Shown: positions 10,002 to 20,128, numbered from the stretch's first letter. The stretch: 64,000 nucleotides of DNA from Polaromonas sp. (GCA_028291985.1 JAQGNE010000021.1:24772-88771), one strand, 5' to 3'. Numbers and translations: made by a program. The notes: a model not told the origin generated them from the sequence alone.

Positions 10002-10068
10002 TCTTGTGCTGTCAGCCGCATGATCTACGTGCCTGAATCGATCCGTACCTTGAACCGGCCTGTTATTT

Positions 10069-13000
10069 ATGCAATCCAACGCCTTCAATTCGACAGCAAC
10101 CGAGCTTGATCCGGCCATCAATGATCTTGGCCCACTTGCCTGGGTTCTGGACGAACTCAGGAAATCTCTCGATGGCGCGGCCAAGGCGCTCAAGCGGTTC
10201 GTAAGAGATGCTGAAGCCGCCAGAGGGTCTGATCTGGGAGCGCTTGACGCCAGCCAGTTAAGGCTTGCCCGTCAGCAACTGCATCAAGCGGTCGGCGCGC
10301 TCGAAATGGTCGGTTTGGCAGGGCCGGCGCTGGTGCTACGCAGCATGGAGGCGGCTGTGCAAAGGTTTGTACAGCAGCCTGGGCAGTGCAGCCAGGATGC
10401 TGCCGCAAAGATTGAGCGCGCGAGCTTTGCGCTGACGGAATATCTTGAGGGCCTGCTTGCAGACCGGCCAGTCTCGGCCGTTTCATTGTTCCCCCAATAC
10501 CGGGATGTCCAGGAACTGGTCCGTGCTGACCGTATTCATCCGGCGGACCTGTGGGCGAACGAGTGGCGCTGGCTTGAGCCCCAGTTCGAACCACGTGTGC
10601 CCGCCCAGGTCTATGGTGATGCGGTGCGCGCGACATTCGATCAATCGGTGCTGCAGATTATGAAGGGCAATACTCGTCAATCGGCCCTGACACTCAAGGA
10701 ACTTGCGCTTGGTTTGTCGGTAGGTCAGGCTGATCGCCAATGCCGAATTTTCTGGGTGCTTGCTGCGGCATATTTCGAAGCCATAACGCATGGACTGATC
10801 GGTTCTGACGTCTACGTGAGGCGTGCAGCCTCGCGCATACTTTTGCAGTATCTGGCGCTCAGCAAAGGAAACCCCACCATATCGGAACGCCTGGCGCAGG
10901 ATCTTTTGTTCTTCTGCTCCCAGGCGATCGCGGCTAGGGCGATTGATACACCGGTGCTGTCTGCTGTACGTGCGGTTTACGGCCTTGCTCGTTTCAGGCC
11001 TGTCGAGTATGAGACGGTCCAGTTTGGCCGTTTCGACCCGGCATTGCTCGCGCAGGCGCGCAAACGCATTGTCTCGGCGAAGGAAACATGGTCGTCACTT
11101 TCGGCGGGCGACGTCAACAAATTCAAGCTCGTGGTGGACCAGTTCAGTCTGGTGACCGATTCGCTGGTCAAGTTGCATCCTCCGAGCGAGCCGCTAGCCC
11201 AAGCGCTCACGCGGGCGGTGGAAAAAACCGCGCAGTCTGGTACGGCGCCCGATATCGAACTGGCAATGGAGGTTGCAACCTCGGTTCTCTATCTCGAAGC
11301 AGCTTTCGAAGATCTGGACCCCAGAGACGCACAACTGGCTGACCGCACAAGGCATCTTGCTGAGCGGCTCGATGGTGTGCGAACCGGCGGTCAACCGCAG
11401 CCGCTTGAGTCGTGGATGGAAGAGCTCTACCGGCGAGTGAGCGATAAACAGACGATGGGCAGCGTGGTAGGTGAACTTCGGGTGTCTCTGAGCGAGCTTG
11501 AGAAATCCCTGGACCAATTTTTCCGCAATCCTGCAGACAAGGCGGTATTGCGAGGAGTCCCTGGCCAGTTGTCGCAGATGCGCGGTGTCCTGTCTGTGCT
11601 GGGCCTGGGGCAGGCCTCTCAAGCTGTGCTGCGCATGCGCGATAGCGTAGAGCAGATGCTGGTCACGGAGGTGGACGAACAGCACGCTAGAGCAGCAGGC
11701 ACTTTTGACGCGTTAGGGAACAACCTCGGTGCTCTGAGCTTCCTGATCGACATGCTGAACTATCAACCGTCGCTTGCAAAAAAGCTTTTCGTCTACGACG
11801 ACGTGAAGGGCGAACTCAAACCGTTGATGGGCCGCACCAACCGCATCGAGGATGCGGCAGCCAGCATCACCGTGCATGGTGAAGAACAGGCCAACGCAGG
11901 GACATCTGCCGATGTAGTTGCTGACATCGGGGATGCGGCCAAGTCGACTCTGGCCGACCTTGATATGGGCGCCTTTGATGTGGTTGCGCAGTGTCCGGCC
12001 ATTGTCGCGCCGGCTCAAGAGGTGTCTTTGATTGATGCTCAGGCGGGTAAACAACCCACCGAACAGCCAGCGGAGCTGTCGGTCCAGTTGGCTGCTGAGT
12101 TCACAGCTGACGTTAGCGCCGAGTACCTGCTGACATCGTCAAGCGCGGCCGACCTCGCGCCGCTTACACAAGTTGTAGAAGCCACAACCGAAACCGACGA
12201 TTTCGAAGAAGATGACCTGCTGGATATTTTTCTGGACGAAGCCAGAGAAGTTTCCACCAATGGTCTGGAAGCGGTCCGCGCGCTGGCCGAGGAGCCGGGC
12301 GACATCAGCCAGTTGACGATTCTTCGCCGGGCCTTCCACACCCTGAAAGGCAGCTCGCGCATGGTGGGCCTGACCGTATTTGGTGACGCTGCATGGTCCA
12401 TGGAGCAAGTGCTCAACAGCTGGCTTGCTGACCAGAAACCGGCCAGCAAACCTTTGCAAGCATTGGCTGGAGATGCGCTCGCAGGTTTCGCGCTGTGGAT
12501 CGAGGATATCGCGTCGGGGCAGGATAAGCATTGGGATGCTCTGTCTTTTCAGATCCCTGCTGATGCCATGCGGACCGAAGGGCGTTCGATCCCGCTGGTC
12601 TTGCCAACCTGCGCTGTATCGGATTCCAGCGGTACGGTGGCTCCTCAAGCAACCGCATTGCCTTTGGTCGTGATGGATGATGAGGCTTTGCCTCTTTCGC
12701 TTGAGCCTGTCCTTGTCGATGTGACTGCCAGTGGTGGGCAAGCGGACGATATCTACGCCCGCTTCGACTTTGGCTTGTCTGACACATCCACAACGGTTGT
12801 CACGGTGGCATCGCCGGACCTGGCCGATGCGGAAGACTACATGCTGGAGCTGTCAGAGCCGATGTCAGACGCCGGTATTCCCGCTCTTTACCTGAGCACG
12901 CCGATTGCCTCCATGGATGAGCCTGTTGCTGCCAACGGTGCTCCAAATGCAGAGCCACAAGCGATAGAAACGCAAACGTCGGAGGTCGACGGCTTTTCTT

Positions 13001-16000
13001 TTGACGCAGACGTTGAGATTGATAATCCTGGGCTGGCAGATCAGGCACATGACGCCTCAGGTGAAAGTACTCAGCCGGCGCCGCTGCCAAGTAACGATCT
13101 GAGCCGGCAGTTTTTGGTAGTTGAGGCTGCGTCCGAAACCAATAACCTGGAAACAGGCAAAGAAGGCGATGCCGCCATCGAGGCTCTGTTTATCGATGTG
13201 CCTACGCCGGCTGAAGATGGCGAGGCGTTGGCTTGGGTCCGTTCGGATGGCCATGCCGATGACCTGACGTCGAACCCGTTGCCGCCTGAGATTGCCGCGC
13301 TTGATGTTGAACCGGTGGTAGAGACGGTTAAGCCGCCTGAAGTTCTTGCAGTTGAACTAAATCAAGCGGAGGAAGCTGTCGAATCCGCTGCATCAGCTTC
13401 ATCTCTAGTAGACGAGATCGAAGCCACCAGCGCTGAAACGGAATTCTTCGACAGTAGCGTGGAGGAGCAGATCAAGGTCATTGGTAATTTGCGTATCGGC
13501 ATACCGCTTTACAACGTGTACCTCAACGAGGCTGACGAGTGGTCTCGTCGTCTTGTGACTGATCTGTCCGAGTGGGCGTTCGAGCGGCAGCATCCCGTCA
13601 ACGACCTGACCGTCGGGTTTGCACATTCTCTTGCTGGTAGCTCCGCAACCGTTGGTTTTGAGGGCCTGTCCGAGATTTCCCGAGCGCTCGAGCATGCGTT
13701 GCAGCAGTCCCAAAACCATGACAGCGAGAGCATTACGCAGGAGCATGCGGCGCTGTTTTTGGCAGCGGCCGAAGACATACGACGCCTGCTGCATCAATTT
13801 GCAGCGGGCTTTTTGAAAGAGCCAGATGCTGGCATGCTGCAGCGGCTGAAGATGGTTGATTTTGTCGATCTAGCGCCCCCCGTTGAGTTGGGCGACGACA
13901 GTCTTGATCTCTCGGGCACGGAACCCGCAGCCGCTGTTGCCGCTTCAGCCGGTTTTGCGCCGGTCGAAGAAACTGCGATTCCGGGAACCCCGCCGGCACA
14001 GGCTGCTTCTGCCAGCAATAAACCCGTCGCTACCAACCTGCAAAGTGCGGCTGCTCAAACCGTGGCCGTACAAGCACCTCAGGATGCGCTTGAGGCATTG
14101 GCATTGCGCCGGGCCGAGGCTGCTCCCCCGGTGCCGGTAGCGAGCGTACCTATGCCTCCGCTGCAGGTGAGCAGTTTCAGTGACGACGAGATCGATGCGG
14201 TCGACGCCATCGATGCTGAACTGTTCCCTATTTTCGAAGAAGAAGCAGCCGAACTCGTGCCTCAGCTCGGCGCAGTCATGCGCCAGTGGGTTGCCCGACC
14301 GACCAACCAGGGTGGGCGCATGGAAGTTTTGCGCGTGCTGCACACGCTAAAGGGAAGTGCCCGCTTGGCAGGCGCATTGCGCTTGGGGGAGATGGCGCAC
14401 CGCATTGAATCGGAAATCGAGTTTCTGGGCTCGGAAGCCTCAGCTGCACAAGATTTCGAGTCTTTGCTCGTTCGATTCGACATGCTGGAAGGCAACTTTG
14501 AAGCATTGCGGGCAGCCGATCTGCCGAGCTTTGTTGTGCAACCCCTGCAGCCACTGCGTGCAACTGGGACATCGGCGCATGATGAAGTTGCACCGGCATC
14601 TACCGATGCTGCAGTGCCATCGATGGAGCCGCTTGACAGCGCCTTGATGGACATGACAGAGGCTGATCTTCAACTCCTGTCCGAGTTGGACAGCTCGGCG
14701 AGCGAGGCTGACATATCGGCTGACTCGCAGGCAGCGTCACGGGTCATGGTACCGGCGCCGCAGGCCATGGCGATGCAGCCGGTTCGGCAGGCCGCGTCGG
14801 CGTCTATTCGTGTGCGGTCCCAGCTGCTCGACCGCATGGTCAACCAGGCCGGTGAGGTGATGATCACGCGTTCACGGCTTGAAGTCGAGCTCGGCCAGCT
14901 GCGTGCGTCATTGGGCGACATGAACGGCAACTTGAACCGCTTGCGCCAGCAATTGCGTGATATCGAGTTGCAGGCAGAAACCCAGATGCAGTCACGGTTG
15001 GCCCAGGCCAAGGAACTGCAAGCCGGTTTTGATCCGCTCGAGTTTGACCGGTTCACACGGGTTCAGGAACTGACCCGGATGATGGCGGAGTCGGTCAATG
15101 ACGTCGCGACGGTGCAGCGCACCTTGCAGCGCACTGTGGAAGCAACCGAGGACGATCTGATTGCCCAGGCACGTCAGACACGCGAACTCCAGCGCGATCT
15201 GCTGCGTACTCGCATGGTCGAGTTCGAGGGCATTTCCGACCGTCTGTACCGTGTGGTGCGCCTGGCTTCCAAGGAAACCGGCAAGCAGGTCAGGCTGGAC
15301 CTTCTCGGCGGCACGATCGAGATGGACCGGGCCATGCTGGACCGTATGACGCCTGCATTTGAGCATTTGCTGCGTAACTGCGTGGCACACGGCATCGAGA
15401 GCCCTGAGGTGCGCGGCAAGGCAGGCAAGGACCCTGTGGGCTTGATCACCGTTCACCTACGCCAGGAAGGTAACGACGTGTCGGTTGACTTCAGCGACGA
15501 CGGTGCTGGTCTCGACCTAAGCCGCATCCGGGAGAAGGCTGTCGCGTCAGGGCTGATTGCTCCTGACCAGCAATTGAGCAGCGCAGAAGCCGCGAACCTG
15601 ATCTTCTTGCCGGGCTTCTCCACCGCATCGCAGGTTACCGAACTGGCAGGCCGTGGCATCGGCATGGATGTGGTGCGTTCCGAGATCAACAGCATCGGCG
15701 GCCGCATAGAGACTACCACCGTGGAAGGAAGCGGAACCCACTTCAAGCTGGTATTGCCGCTGACCACCGCGGTGACGCAGGTGGTAATGCTGCGTGCTGG
15801 AAGCCTGTCCATCGGGGTTCCTGCCAACCTGGTCGAAACCGTGCGCCGAGCCACTGCCAAGGATCTGCAGCAGGCCTACAACACCGGTTTGCTTGATGTT
15901 GCCGGCGAGATGGTTCCGTTCTACTGGTCGGGGGCCTTGCTACAGGCGTCGCACCGTAGCGGTGAGGTGCAAGGCAAGACGACGCCGGTGGTGGTATTGC

Positions 16001-16668
16001 GCAGCGCAGCGCAGAAAATCGCCGTGCACGTCGATGAGGTGCTGGGTAACCAGGAGGTGGTGGTCAAGAATCTCGGACCGCAGCTTTCGCGTCTGCCTGG
16101 CCTTGCCGGCCTGTCGGTGCTTGCATCCGGTGCCGTGGTTCTGATCTACAACCCGGTGGCACTGTCGACCATTTACGGCGCGCAGGCCCGTGCTTTGAGC
16201 CAGGATAGCGCAGAGCCGCACATGCTCGAAGCTTCCGCGGTGCAAGGTGGCACCAGGGCTGCCATCGCCATGCCCGCCGTGAACCGGATTCCGCTGATCA
16301 TGGTGGTGGATGATTCGATAACCGTGCGGCGCGTGACGCAGCGCCTGTTGCAGCGCGAAGGGTATCGCGTGGTCATGGCCGCCGACGGTCTGCAGGCGCT
16401 GGAGCGGCTGCAGGATGAGCTCCCTGCAGTTGTGTTGTCGGACATTGAAATGCCCCGCATGGACGGTTTCGATCTGGCACGCAACATCCGTGGCGATGCA
16501 CGGCTGAAAGCGCTGCCTATCGTGATGATCACTTCTCGTATTGCTGAAAAACACCGAGATCATGCCAAAGAGCTGGGCGTTGACCACTACCTGGGCAAGC
16601 CGTATTCCGAAGACGAATTGATGGGCCTGGTGCGTTACTACTGCAACCGCGAACTGGCAGTGGCCTGA
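10069..16668 (+). CDS. pilL: hybrid chemotaxis histidine kinase PilL/ChpA
   Basis: Central kinase of the Pil-Chp system, 2199 residues. An N-terminal PilL/FimL-like helical region is followed by histidine phosphotransfer domains with phosphorylatable His at 757 (FHTLKGSSRM), 1186 (AHSLAGSSATVGF, less canonical) and 1425 (LHTLKGSARLAGA). These are linked by long acidic spacers (about 630-730, 840-1150, 1270-1370). Then come the dimerisation helices (about 1580-1700), the ATPase with N box HLLRNCVAHG (about 1766) and G boxes DDGAGLD and GRGIGMD, a CheW domain (about 1900-2040) and a C-terminal receiver with Asp2125. Pseudomonas ChpA carries more phosphotransfer domains. It is last in the operon. 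Confidence 0.95.
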   Translation: MQSNAFNSTATELDPAINDLGPLAWVLDELRKSLDGAAKALKRFVRDAEAARGSDLGALDASQLRLARQQLHQAVGALEMVGLAGPALVLRSMEAAVQRFVQQPGQCSQDAAAKIERASFALTEYLEGLLADRPVSAVSLFPQYRDVQELVRADRIHPADLWANEWRWLEPQFEPRVPAQVYGDAVRATFDQSVLQIMKGNTRQSALTLKELALGLSVGQADRQCRIFWVLAAAYFEAITHGLIGSDVYVRRAASRILLQYLALSKGNPTISERLAQDLLFFCSQAIAARAIDTPVLSAVRAVYGLARFRPVEYETVQFGRFDPALLAQARKRIVSAKETWSSLSAGDVNKFKLVVDQFSLVTDSLVKLHPPSEPLAQALTRAVEKTAQSGTAPDIELAMEVATSVLYLEAAFEDLDPRDAQLADRTRHLAERLDGVRTGGQPQPLESWMEELYRRVSDKQTMGSVVGELRVSLSELEKSLDQFFRNPADKAVLRGVPGQLSQMRGVLSVLGLGQASQAVLRMRDSVEQMLVTEVDEQHARAAGTFDALGNNLGALSFLIDMLNYQPSLAKKLFVYDDVKGELKPLMGRTNRIEDAAASITVHGEEQANAGTSADVVADIGDAAKSTLADLDMGAFDVVAQCPAIVAPAQEVSLIDAQAGKQPTEQPAELSVQLAAEFTADVSAEYLLTSSSAADLAPLTQVVEATTETDDFEEDDLLDIFLDEAREVSTNGLEAVRALAEEPGDISQLTILRRAFHTLKGSSRMVGLTVFGDAAWSMEQVLNSWLADQKPASKPLQALAGDALAGFALWIEDIASGQDKHWDALSFQIPADAMRTEGRSIPLVLPTCAVSDSSGTVAPQATALPLVVMDDEALPLSLEPVLVDVTASGGQADDIYARFDFGLSDTSTTVVTVASPDLADAEDYMLELSEPMSDAGIPALYLSTPIASMDEPVAANGAPNAEPQAIETQTSEVDGFSFDADVEIDNPGLADQAHDASGESTQPAPLPSNDLSRQFLVVEAASETNNLETGKEGDAAIEALFIDVPTPAEDGEALAWVRSDGHADDLTSNPLPPEIAALDVEPVVETVKPPEVLAVELNQAEEAVESAASASSLVDEIEATSAETEFFDSSVEEQIKVIGNLRIGIPLYNVYLNEADEWSRRLVTDLSEWAFERQHPVNDLTVGFAHSLAGSSATVGFEGLSEISRALEHALQQSQNHDSESITQEHAALFLAAAEDIRRLLHQFAAGFLKEPDAGMLQRLKMVDFVDLAPPVELGDDSLDLSGTEPAAAVAASAGFAPVEETAIPGTPPAQAASASNKPVATNLQSAAAQTVAVQAPQDALEALALRRAEAAPPVPVASVPMPPLQVSSFSDDEIDAVDAIDAELFPIFEEEAAELVPQLGAVMRQWVARPTNQGGRMEVLRVLHTLKGSARLAGALRLGEMAHRIESEIEFLGSEASAAQDFESLLVRFDMLEGNFEALRAADLPSFVVQPLQPLRATGTSAHDEVAPASTDAAVPSMEPLDSALMDMTEADLQLLSELDSSASEADISADSQAASRVMVPAPQAMAMQPVRQAASASIRVRSQLLDRMVNQAGEVMITRSRLEVELGQLRASLGDMNGNLNRLRQQLRDIELQAETQMQSRLAQAKELQAGFDPLEFDRFTRVQELTRMMAESVNDVATVQRTLQRTVEATEDDLIAQARQTRELQRDLLRTRMVEFEGISDRLYRVVRLASKETGKQVRLDLLGGTIEMDRAMLDRMTPAFEHLLRNCVAHGIESPEVRGKAGKDPVGLITVHLRQEGNDVSVDFSDDGAGLDLSRIREKAVASGLIAPDQQLSSAEAANLIFLPGFSTASQVTELAGRGIGMDVVRSEINSIGGRIETTTVEGSGTHFKLVLPLTTAVTQVVMLRAGSLSIGVPANLVETVRRATAKDLQQAYNTGLLDVAGEMVPFYWSGALLQASHRSGEVQGKTTPVVVLRSAAQKIAVHVDEVLGNQEVVVKNLGPQLSRLPGLAGLSVLASGAVVLIYNPVALSTIYGAQARALSQDSAEPHMLEASAVQGGTRAAIAMPAVNRIPLIMVVDDSITVRRVTQRLLQREGYRVVMAADGLQALERLQDELPAVVLSDIEMPRMDGFDLARNIRGDARLKALPIVMITSRIAEKHRDHAKELGVDHYLGKPYSEDELMGLVRYYCNRELAVA

Positions 16669-16761
16669 TGATGCCGGGCCGTGATGGCTGGCTGGCAGGT
16701 GGTGTCCTGCCCCCGCTGGCGCTTGCAAGTGCCTGGCTGACGCTGGGGCGCAATTGCCAAC

Positions 16762-16789
16762 AAATAAGCACCGGCTTCGGTGCTTATTT
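16762..16789 (+). terminator. 12-bp-stem terminator after pilL
   Basis: AAATAAGCACCG and CGGTGCTTATTT pair perfectly around a GCTT loop, 93 bases after the pilL stop. A/T-rich outer bases on both sides mean it could work in both directions, for the pil operon and for the convergent photolyase gene. The rest of 16669-16932 holds no recognisable gene. Confidence 0.75.
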
Positions 16790-16932
16790 ATGGCCGGGCA
16801 AAGGAGAGCGATGACGGCAAGCCTTCGGTACCGCACATGCTGCCTTTTCTTTCGGTCGGGTGCAGGCAACCACCGTAAGAGCAAAATTTTAATGTTTTTG
16901 GCCTTAAGCCTAATAACCGAAAGGGGTTTAAG

Positions 16933-18420
16933 CTATCCAACCAATAGCGACGACCTAACTGTCTTGACCACGCTGTAGCGTTGCAGGGTGCGCTCTCTGG
17001 CGATGCTGTGCTCGACCACTGGCAAGGGGTAGTTTTTGCCTAGGTCCACGCCAGCGGTTTTCAGGTCTGCGGCCTTCGCCAGCCACGGCGCATGTATTGC
17101 AGGCGCGGGCAGGTTGGCCAGCACCGGCAGGTAGCAGTGGATGAACTTGCCCGCAGGATCAAACTTTTCGCTTTGGCTTATCGGGTTGAAAATACGGAAA
17201 TAGGGTTGCGCATCGCAGCCGCTGCTGGCAGCCCATTGCCAGCCGCCGTTGTTAGAGGCCAGGTCGTAGTCGTTGAGCTTTTCGGCAAAGTACCGCTCGC
17301 CCCAGCGCCAGTCCAGACCCAGATCTTTCGTCATGAAGCTGGCCACCACCATGCGCAGCCGGTTGTGCAAATAACCTGTCTGGTTGATCTGCGCCATGGC
17401 TGCGTCCACCAATGGATAACCCGTCTGGCCCTTGCACCAGACATCAAACAGCAAGAGGGCCGCTTCGCCCTGTTCCCATTTGATGCGATCGTATTCGGGC
17501 TTGAAGGCCTGCTGGGCCACATGCGGAAAATTGGCCAGTATCTGCGCGTAAAAATCGCGCCAGATCAACTCGCTCAACCACACCGCAGCGCCCGGGCTGC
17601 CCTGGCCTTGCTCTTCAAACGCGAGCGCAGCCAGCCTGCGTATCGATACCGTGCCAAAGCGCAGATGAACGCCGAGGTAGCTGGGCCCCTTGATGGCCGG
17701 GAAATTGCGGGTCGCGCCGTAATCCACCATTCGGGAGGTGAAATCCTCAATCAGTTGCTGCGCGCCCTGGCTGCCCACCGGAATGCCAAGCGTCTGCAAA
17801 TTGCTGGTTTCAAATCCGATCGCCTGCAGCGATGGAACGCCCCGCTTCATGTCAGCCGGAAGCGGCGCCAGCGACGCAGCATAGGTTTCAACCGGGTAGG
17901 GCTTCAGGTAAAAGGCATCCAGCTTCCTCATCCAGGCATTTTTATAAGGCGTAAAGACGCTGTAGGGCTTCGACGCCAGTGTCAGGATTTCCGCGCGTTC
18001 AAAGATCACGTGGTCCTTGAAGGTGTGAAAGGCCACGCCGCGCGCCTCCAGCAGTGCCTGCACCCGCGCGTCACGCGCGATCGCCTGAGGTTCGTAATCG
18101 TGGTTTGCAAATACCGCATCAACGCCAAGCGTGGCCGCCAGACCGGCGCAGGCATCACTGGCAACCGCGTGCAGCACGATCAGGCCGCCCTGCGCAGAGC
18201 CAGCCAGCCTGCCCAGCTGCCCATCCAGGTCCACCAGAGACTCGCGGATAAATTCCACACGCCGATCGCAGCGCGGCAGAGGATCGATGATGTCGCTGTC
18301 AAACACGAAGACGCAAAACACCTGCTCACAGGATTTGAGGGCATGGTAAAGCGCTGCGTTGTCGTGCGTGCGCAGGTCCCGCCTGAACCACATCAGGCCC
18401 TTTTGGTATTGTTTGGGCAT
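16933..18420 (-). CDS. phrB: deoxyribodipyrimidine (CPD) photolyase
   Basis: Light-driven repair of cyclobutane pyrimidine dimers. The 495-residue protein begins MPKQYQKGLMWFRRDLRTHDNAAL, the antenna-domain signature of class I photolyases. It continues with the FAD-domain motifs SYLGVHLRFGTVSIR, WRDFYAQI, DAAMAQINQTGYLHNRLRM and the tail WQWAASSGCDAQPYFRIFNP, which holds the conserved tryptophan and asparagine region. A longer upstream open frame to 18801 overlaps yqgE and is not supported. It is divergent from yqgE with 111 bases between starts, and its 3' end faces pilL. Confidence 0.95.
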   Translation of the reverse strand: MPKQYQKGLMWFRRDLRTHDNAALYHALKSCEQVFCVFVFDSDIIDPLPRCDRRVEFIRESLVDLDGQLGRLAGSAQGGLIVLHAVASDACAGLAATLGVDAVFANHDYEPQAIARDARVQALLEARGVAFHTFKDHVIFERAEILTLASKPYSVFTPYKNAWMRKLDAFYLKPYPVETYAASLAPLPADMKRGVPSLQAIGFETSNLQTLGIPVGSQGAQQLIEDFTSRMVDYGATRNFPAIKGPSYLGVHLRFGTVSIRRLAALAFEEQGQGSPGAAVWLSELIWRDFYAQILANFPHVAQQAFKPEYDRIKWEQGEAALLLFDVWCKGQTGYPLVDAAMAQINQTGYLHNRLRMVVASFMTKDLGLDWRWGERYFAEKLNDYDLASNNGGWQWAASSGCDAQPYFRIFNPISQSEKFDPAGKFIHCYLPVLANLPAPAIHAPWLAKAADLKTAGVDLGKNYPLPVVEHSIARERTLQRYSVVKTVRSSLLVG

Positions 18421-18531
18421 GCTGCAATGGTACTCACGCGCTTGAGCTTGCCAGCCCATCGCGGGTAGTCCCGCCAACTGTTTTACCCGCAACGTCGCTT
18501 TGAAAAAACAGCCTGTGCGTAAAATCGCTCC

Positions 18532-19119
18532 ATGGCTTTTGACTCCTCCCTGATCAACCTGACACACCATTTCCTGATCGCCATGCCCGGTCTGGAAGAT
18601 GCCGCGTTTGCCAGGAGCGTCATCTACATGTGCGAGCACAGTGAGCGAGGTGCATTGGGGCTGGTCATCAACAAGCCCAGCGACATCAACCTGAAGAATC
18701 TGTTTGACAAGGTCGAGTTGCCGCTGCACCGGGAAGATCTGAGCGAAGCCCTTGTTTACCAGGGCGGCCCGGTGCAGACCGAGCGCGGTTTTGTGCTCCA
18801 CGATTCGATGATGCCAGGCAGCGAATCCGTCTATGCGTCAACCATGACGATACCCGGCGGCCTGGAAATGACAACCTCTAAGGACGTGCTGGAGGCACTA
18901 TCGACCGGCGCCGGGCCGCGCCGTATCTTTGTGTCGCTGGGTTACTCGTCCTGGGGCGAAGGCCAGCTTGAATCGGAAATTTCCGACAACAGCTGGCTGA
19001 CGGTTGCAGCTGACCCAGCCGTGATTTTCGACACCCCGGTGGAGGAGCGCTATGCGCGGGCCCTGATGCTGCTGGGGCTCGAAAGCTGGAGGCTGTCTCC
19101 GGATGCCGGTCACGCCTGA
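18532..19119 (+). CDS. yqgE: YqgE/AlgH (UPF0301) family protein
   Basis: 195-residue member of a widespread uncharacterised family. Family marks are HHFLIAMPGLEDAAFARSVIY near the start, LGLVINKPSDI, VYQGGPVQTERGFVLH and LGYSSWGEGQLESEI. No catalytic mechanism is established. It stands directly upstream of ruvX, the same pairing as yqgE-yqgF in enterobacteria. Its last 17 bases overlap the longest possible ruvX frame. Confidence 0.92.
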   Translation: MAFDSSLINLTHHFLIAMPGLEDAAFARSVIYMCEHSERGALGLVINKPSDINLKNLFDKVELPLHREDLSEALVYQGGPVQTERGFVLHDSMMPGSESVYASTMTIPGGLEMTTSKDVLEALSTGAGPRRIFVSLGYSSWGEGQLESEISDNSWLTVAADPAVIFDTPVEERYARALMLLGLESWRLSPDAGHA

Positions 19120-19561
19120 GGCTGGTAGGCTATTGTCCGCACAGCCGGTGACGGTGACGGTGACGGTGACAGCGACGGGCTTTCAGACTTTTCTGGCATT
19201 CGATTTCGGCCTTAAACGTACCGGCGTTGCCACCGGCAACCTGATCACCCGCACCGCCACGCCGCAGGCCACCATCAGCGCGAGCGGTGATGCACGGTTT
19301 GTCGCCATCGCGGGTCGTTTAAAGCAGTGGCAACCAGATGCGCTGGTGGTCGGTGTTCCGTTTCATCCCGATGGCGCCAGCCACGACAATACCCTGCGCG
19401 CCCGGAAGTTTGCGCGCCAGCTTCGGGGCCGGTTCGGCCTGCAGGTTTTCGAAGTGGATGAACGCTACAGCACCACCGAGGCGCTGGCCGCTGGCGCCAA
19501 AGACGCGGATGCTGCGTCGGCATGCATCATTCTTGAGCAATTTTTAAGGAGTCTTCCATGA
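19103..19561 (+). CDS. ruvX: putative Holliday junction resolvase / pre-16S rRNA nuclease
   Basis: RNase H-fold nuclease, up to 152 residues. Family motifs are FLAFDFGLKRTGVATGN with the first catalytic Asp, ALVVGVPFHPDG, and VDERYSTTEA plus DAASACIILEQFL with the later acidic residues. The start is uncertain. The ATG at 19103 overlaps yqgE by 17 bases and gives a TVTVTVTATG stretch from a GGTGAC tandem repeat; GTG codons inside that repeat are also in frame. The conserved protein begins only at about codon 26. The stop overlaps the pyrR start (ATGA). Confidence 0.88.
   Translation: MPVTPEAGRLLSAQPVTVTVTVTATGFQTFLAFDFGLKRTGVATGNLITRTATPQATISASGDARFVAIAGRLKQWQPDALVVGVPFHPDGASHDNTLRARKFARQLRGRFGLQVFEVDERYSTTEALAAGAKDADAASACIILEQFLRSLP
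19146..19170 (+). repeat. GGTGAC hexamer tandem repeat (4 copies)
   Basis: Four perfect GGTGAC units lie near the 5' end of ruvX. Each unit adds a Thr-Val pair and one in-frame GTG, so copy-number change would keep the frame but alter possible start codons. Confidence 0.8.
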
Positions 19562-20064
19562 GCAGCCTGACGCTGGATGCAGAAGCGCTTTACCGCGAAC
19601 TGCTGGCGGGTATGCGGCCCTTGATGACCCGCTACGCGAGACCGCCCCTGCTGGTGGGTGTGGCGTCTGGCGGGGTCTGGCTGGCCCAGCGGCTGCAGGC
19701 TGATCTTGGGCTTTCGGGGCAGCCTGGCGTTTTGTCATCGTCCATGCACCGTGACGACTTTTCCCAGCGCGGTCTGGCCAGTGGAGGTACCACGCAGCTG
19801 CCGTTTGATGTCAATGCCGCTGACCTTATCGTGGTGGATGATGTGCTGTACACGGGCCGCACGATACGGGCGGTGCTGAATGAACTCTTCGACTATGGCC
19901 GGCCCGCCAGCGTCAAGCTGGTGGTGCTGGTCGACCGGGGTGGACGCGAGCTCCCCGTACAGCCCGACCTTGCCGTGGCGCGCGTTTCGCTGCCCGCATC
20001 GCAAAGCCTGGAGCTCGCCAGGGACGACGCCGGGCAGTTCAGCTTCAAGGTGCAGGACAAGTGA
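19558..20064 (+). CDS. pyrR: bifunctional pyr operon regulator / uracil phosphoribosyltransferase-like PyrR
   Basis: 168-residue type I phosphoribosyltransferase-fold protein. The PRPP-binding loop is VDDVLYTGRTIRA at about residues 94-106, and the N-terminal LVGVASGGVWLA and the VDRGGRELPV region match PyrR. In Gram-positive bacteria PyrR binds pyr mRNA; in proteobacteria its role beside pyrB is less clear, and it may act as uracil phosphoribosyltransferase. I see no obvious attenuator upstream. It overlaps ruvX by 4 bases and is followed 64 bases later by pyrB. Confidence 0.9.
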   Translation: MSSLTLDAEALYRELLAGMRPLMTRYARPPLLVGVASGGVWLAQRLQADLGLSGQPGVLSSSMHRDDFSQRGLASGGTTQLPFDVNAADLIVVDDVLYTGRTIRAVLNELFDYGRPASVKLVVLVDRGGRELPVQPDLAVARVSLPASQSLELARDDAGQFSFKVQDK

Positions 20065-20128
20065 TGCGAGAGCGGCATAACGCCACAGGCATCACCGCCA
20101 ATATCGACAACACAGGACAGGACTAGGC

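Noticed and set aside
17092..18468. 458-codon open frame on the plus strand opposite the photolyase gene
   Set aside because: No recognisable motif, composition of an antisense shadow, and the photolyase on the other strand is well supported.
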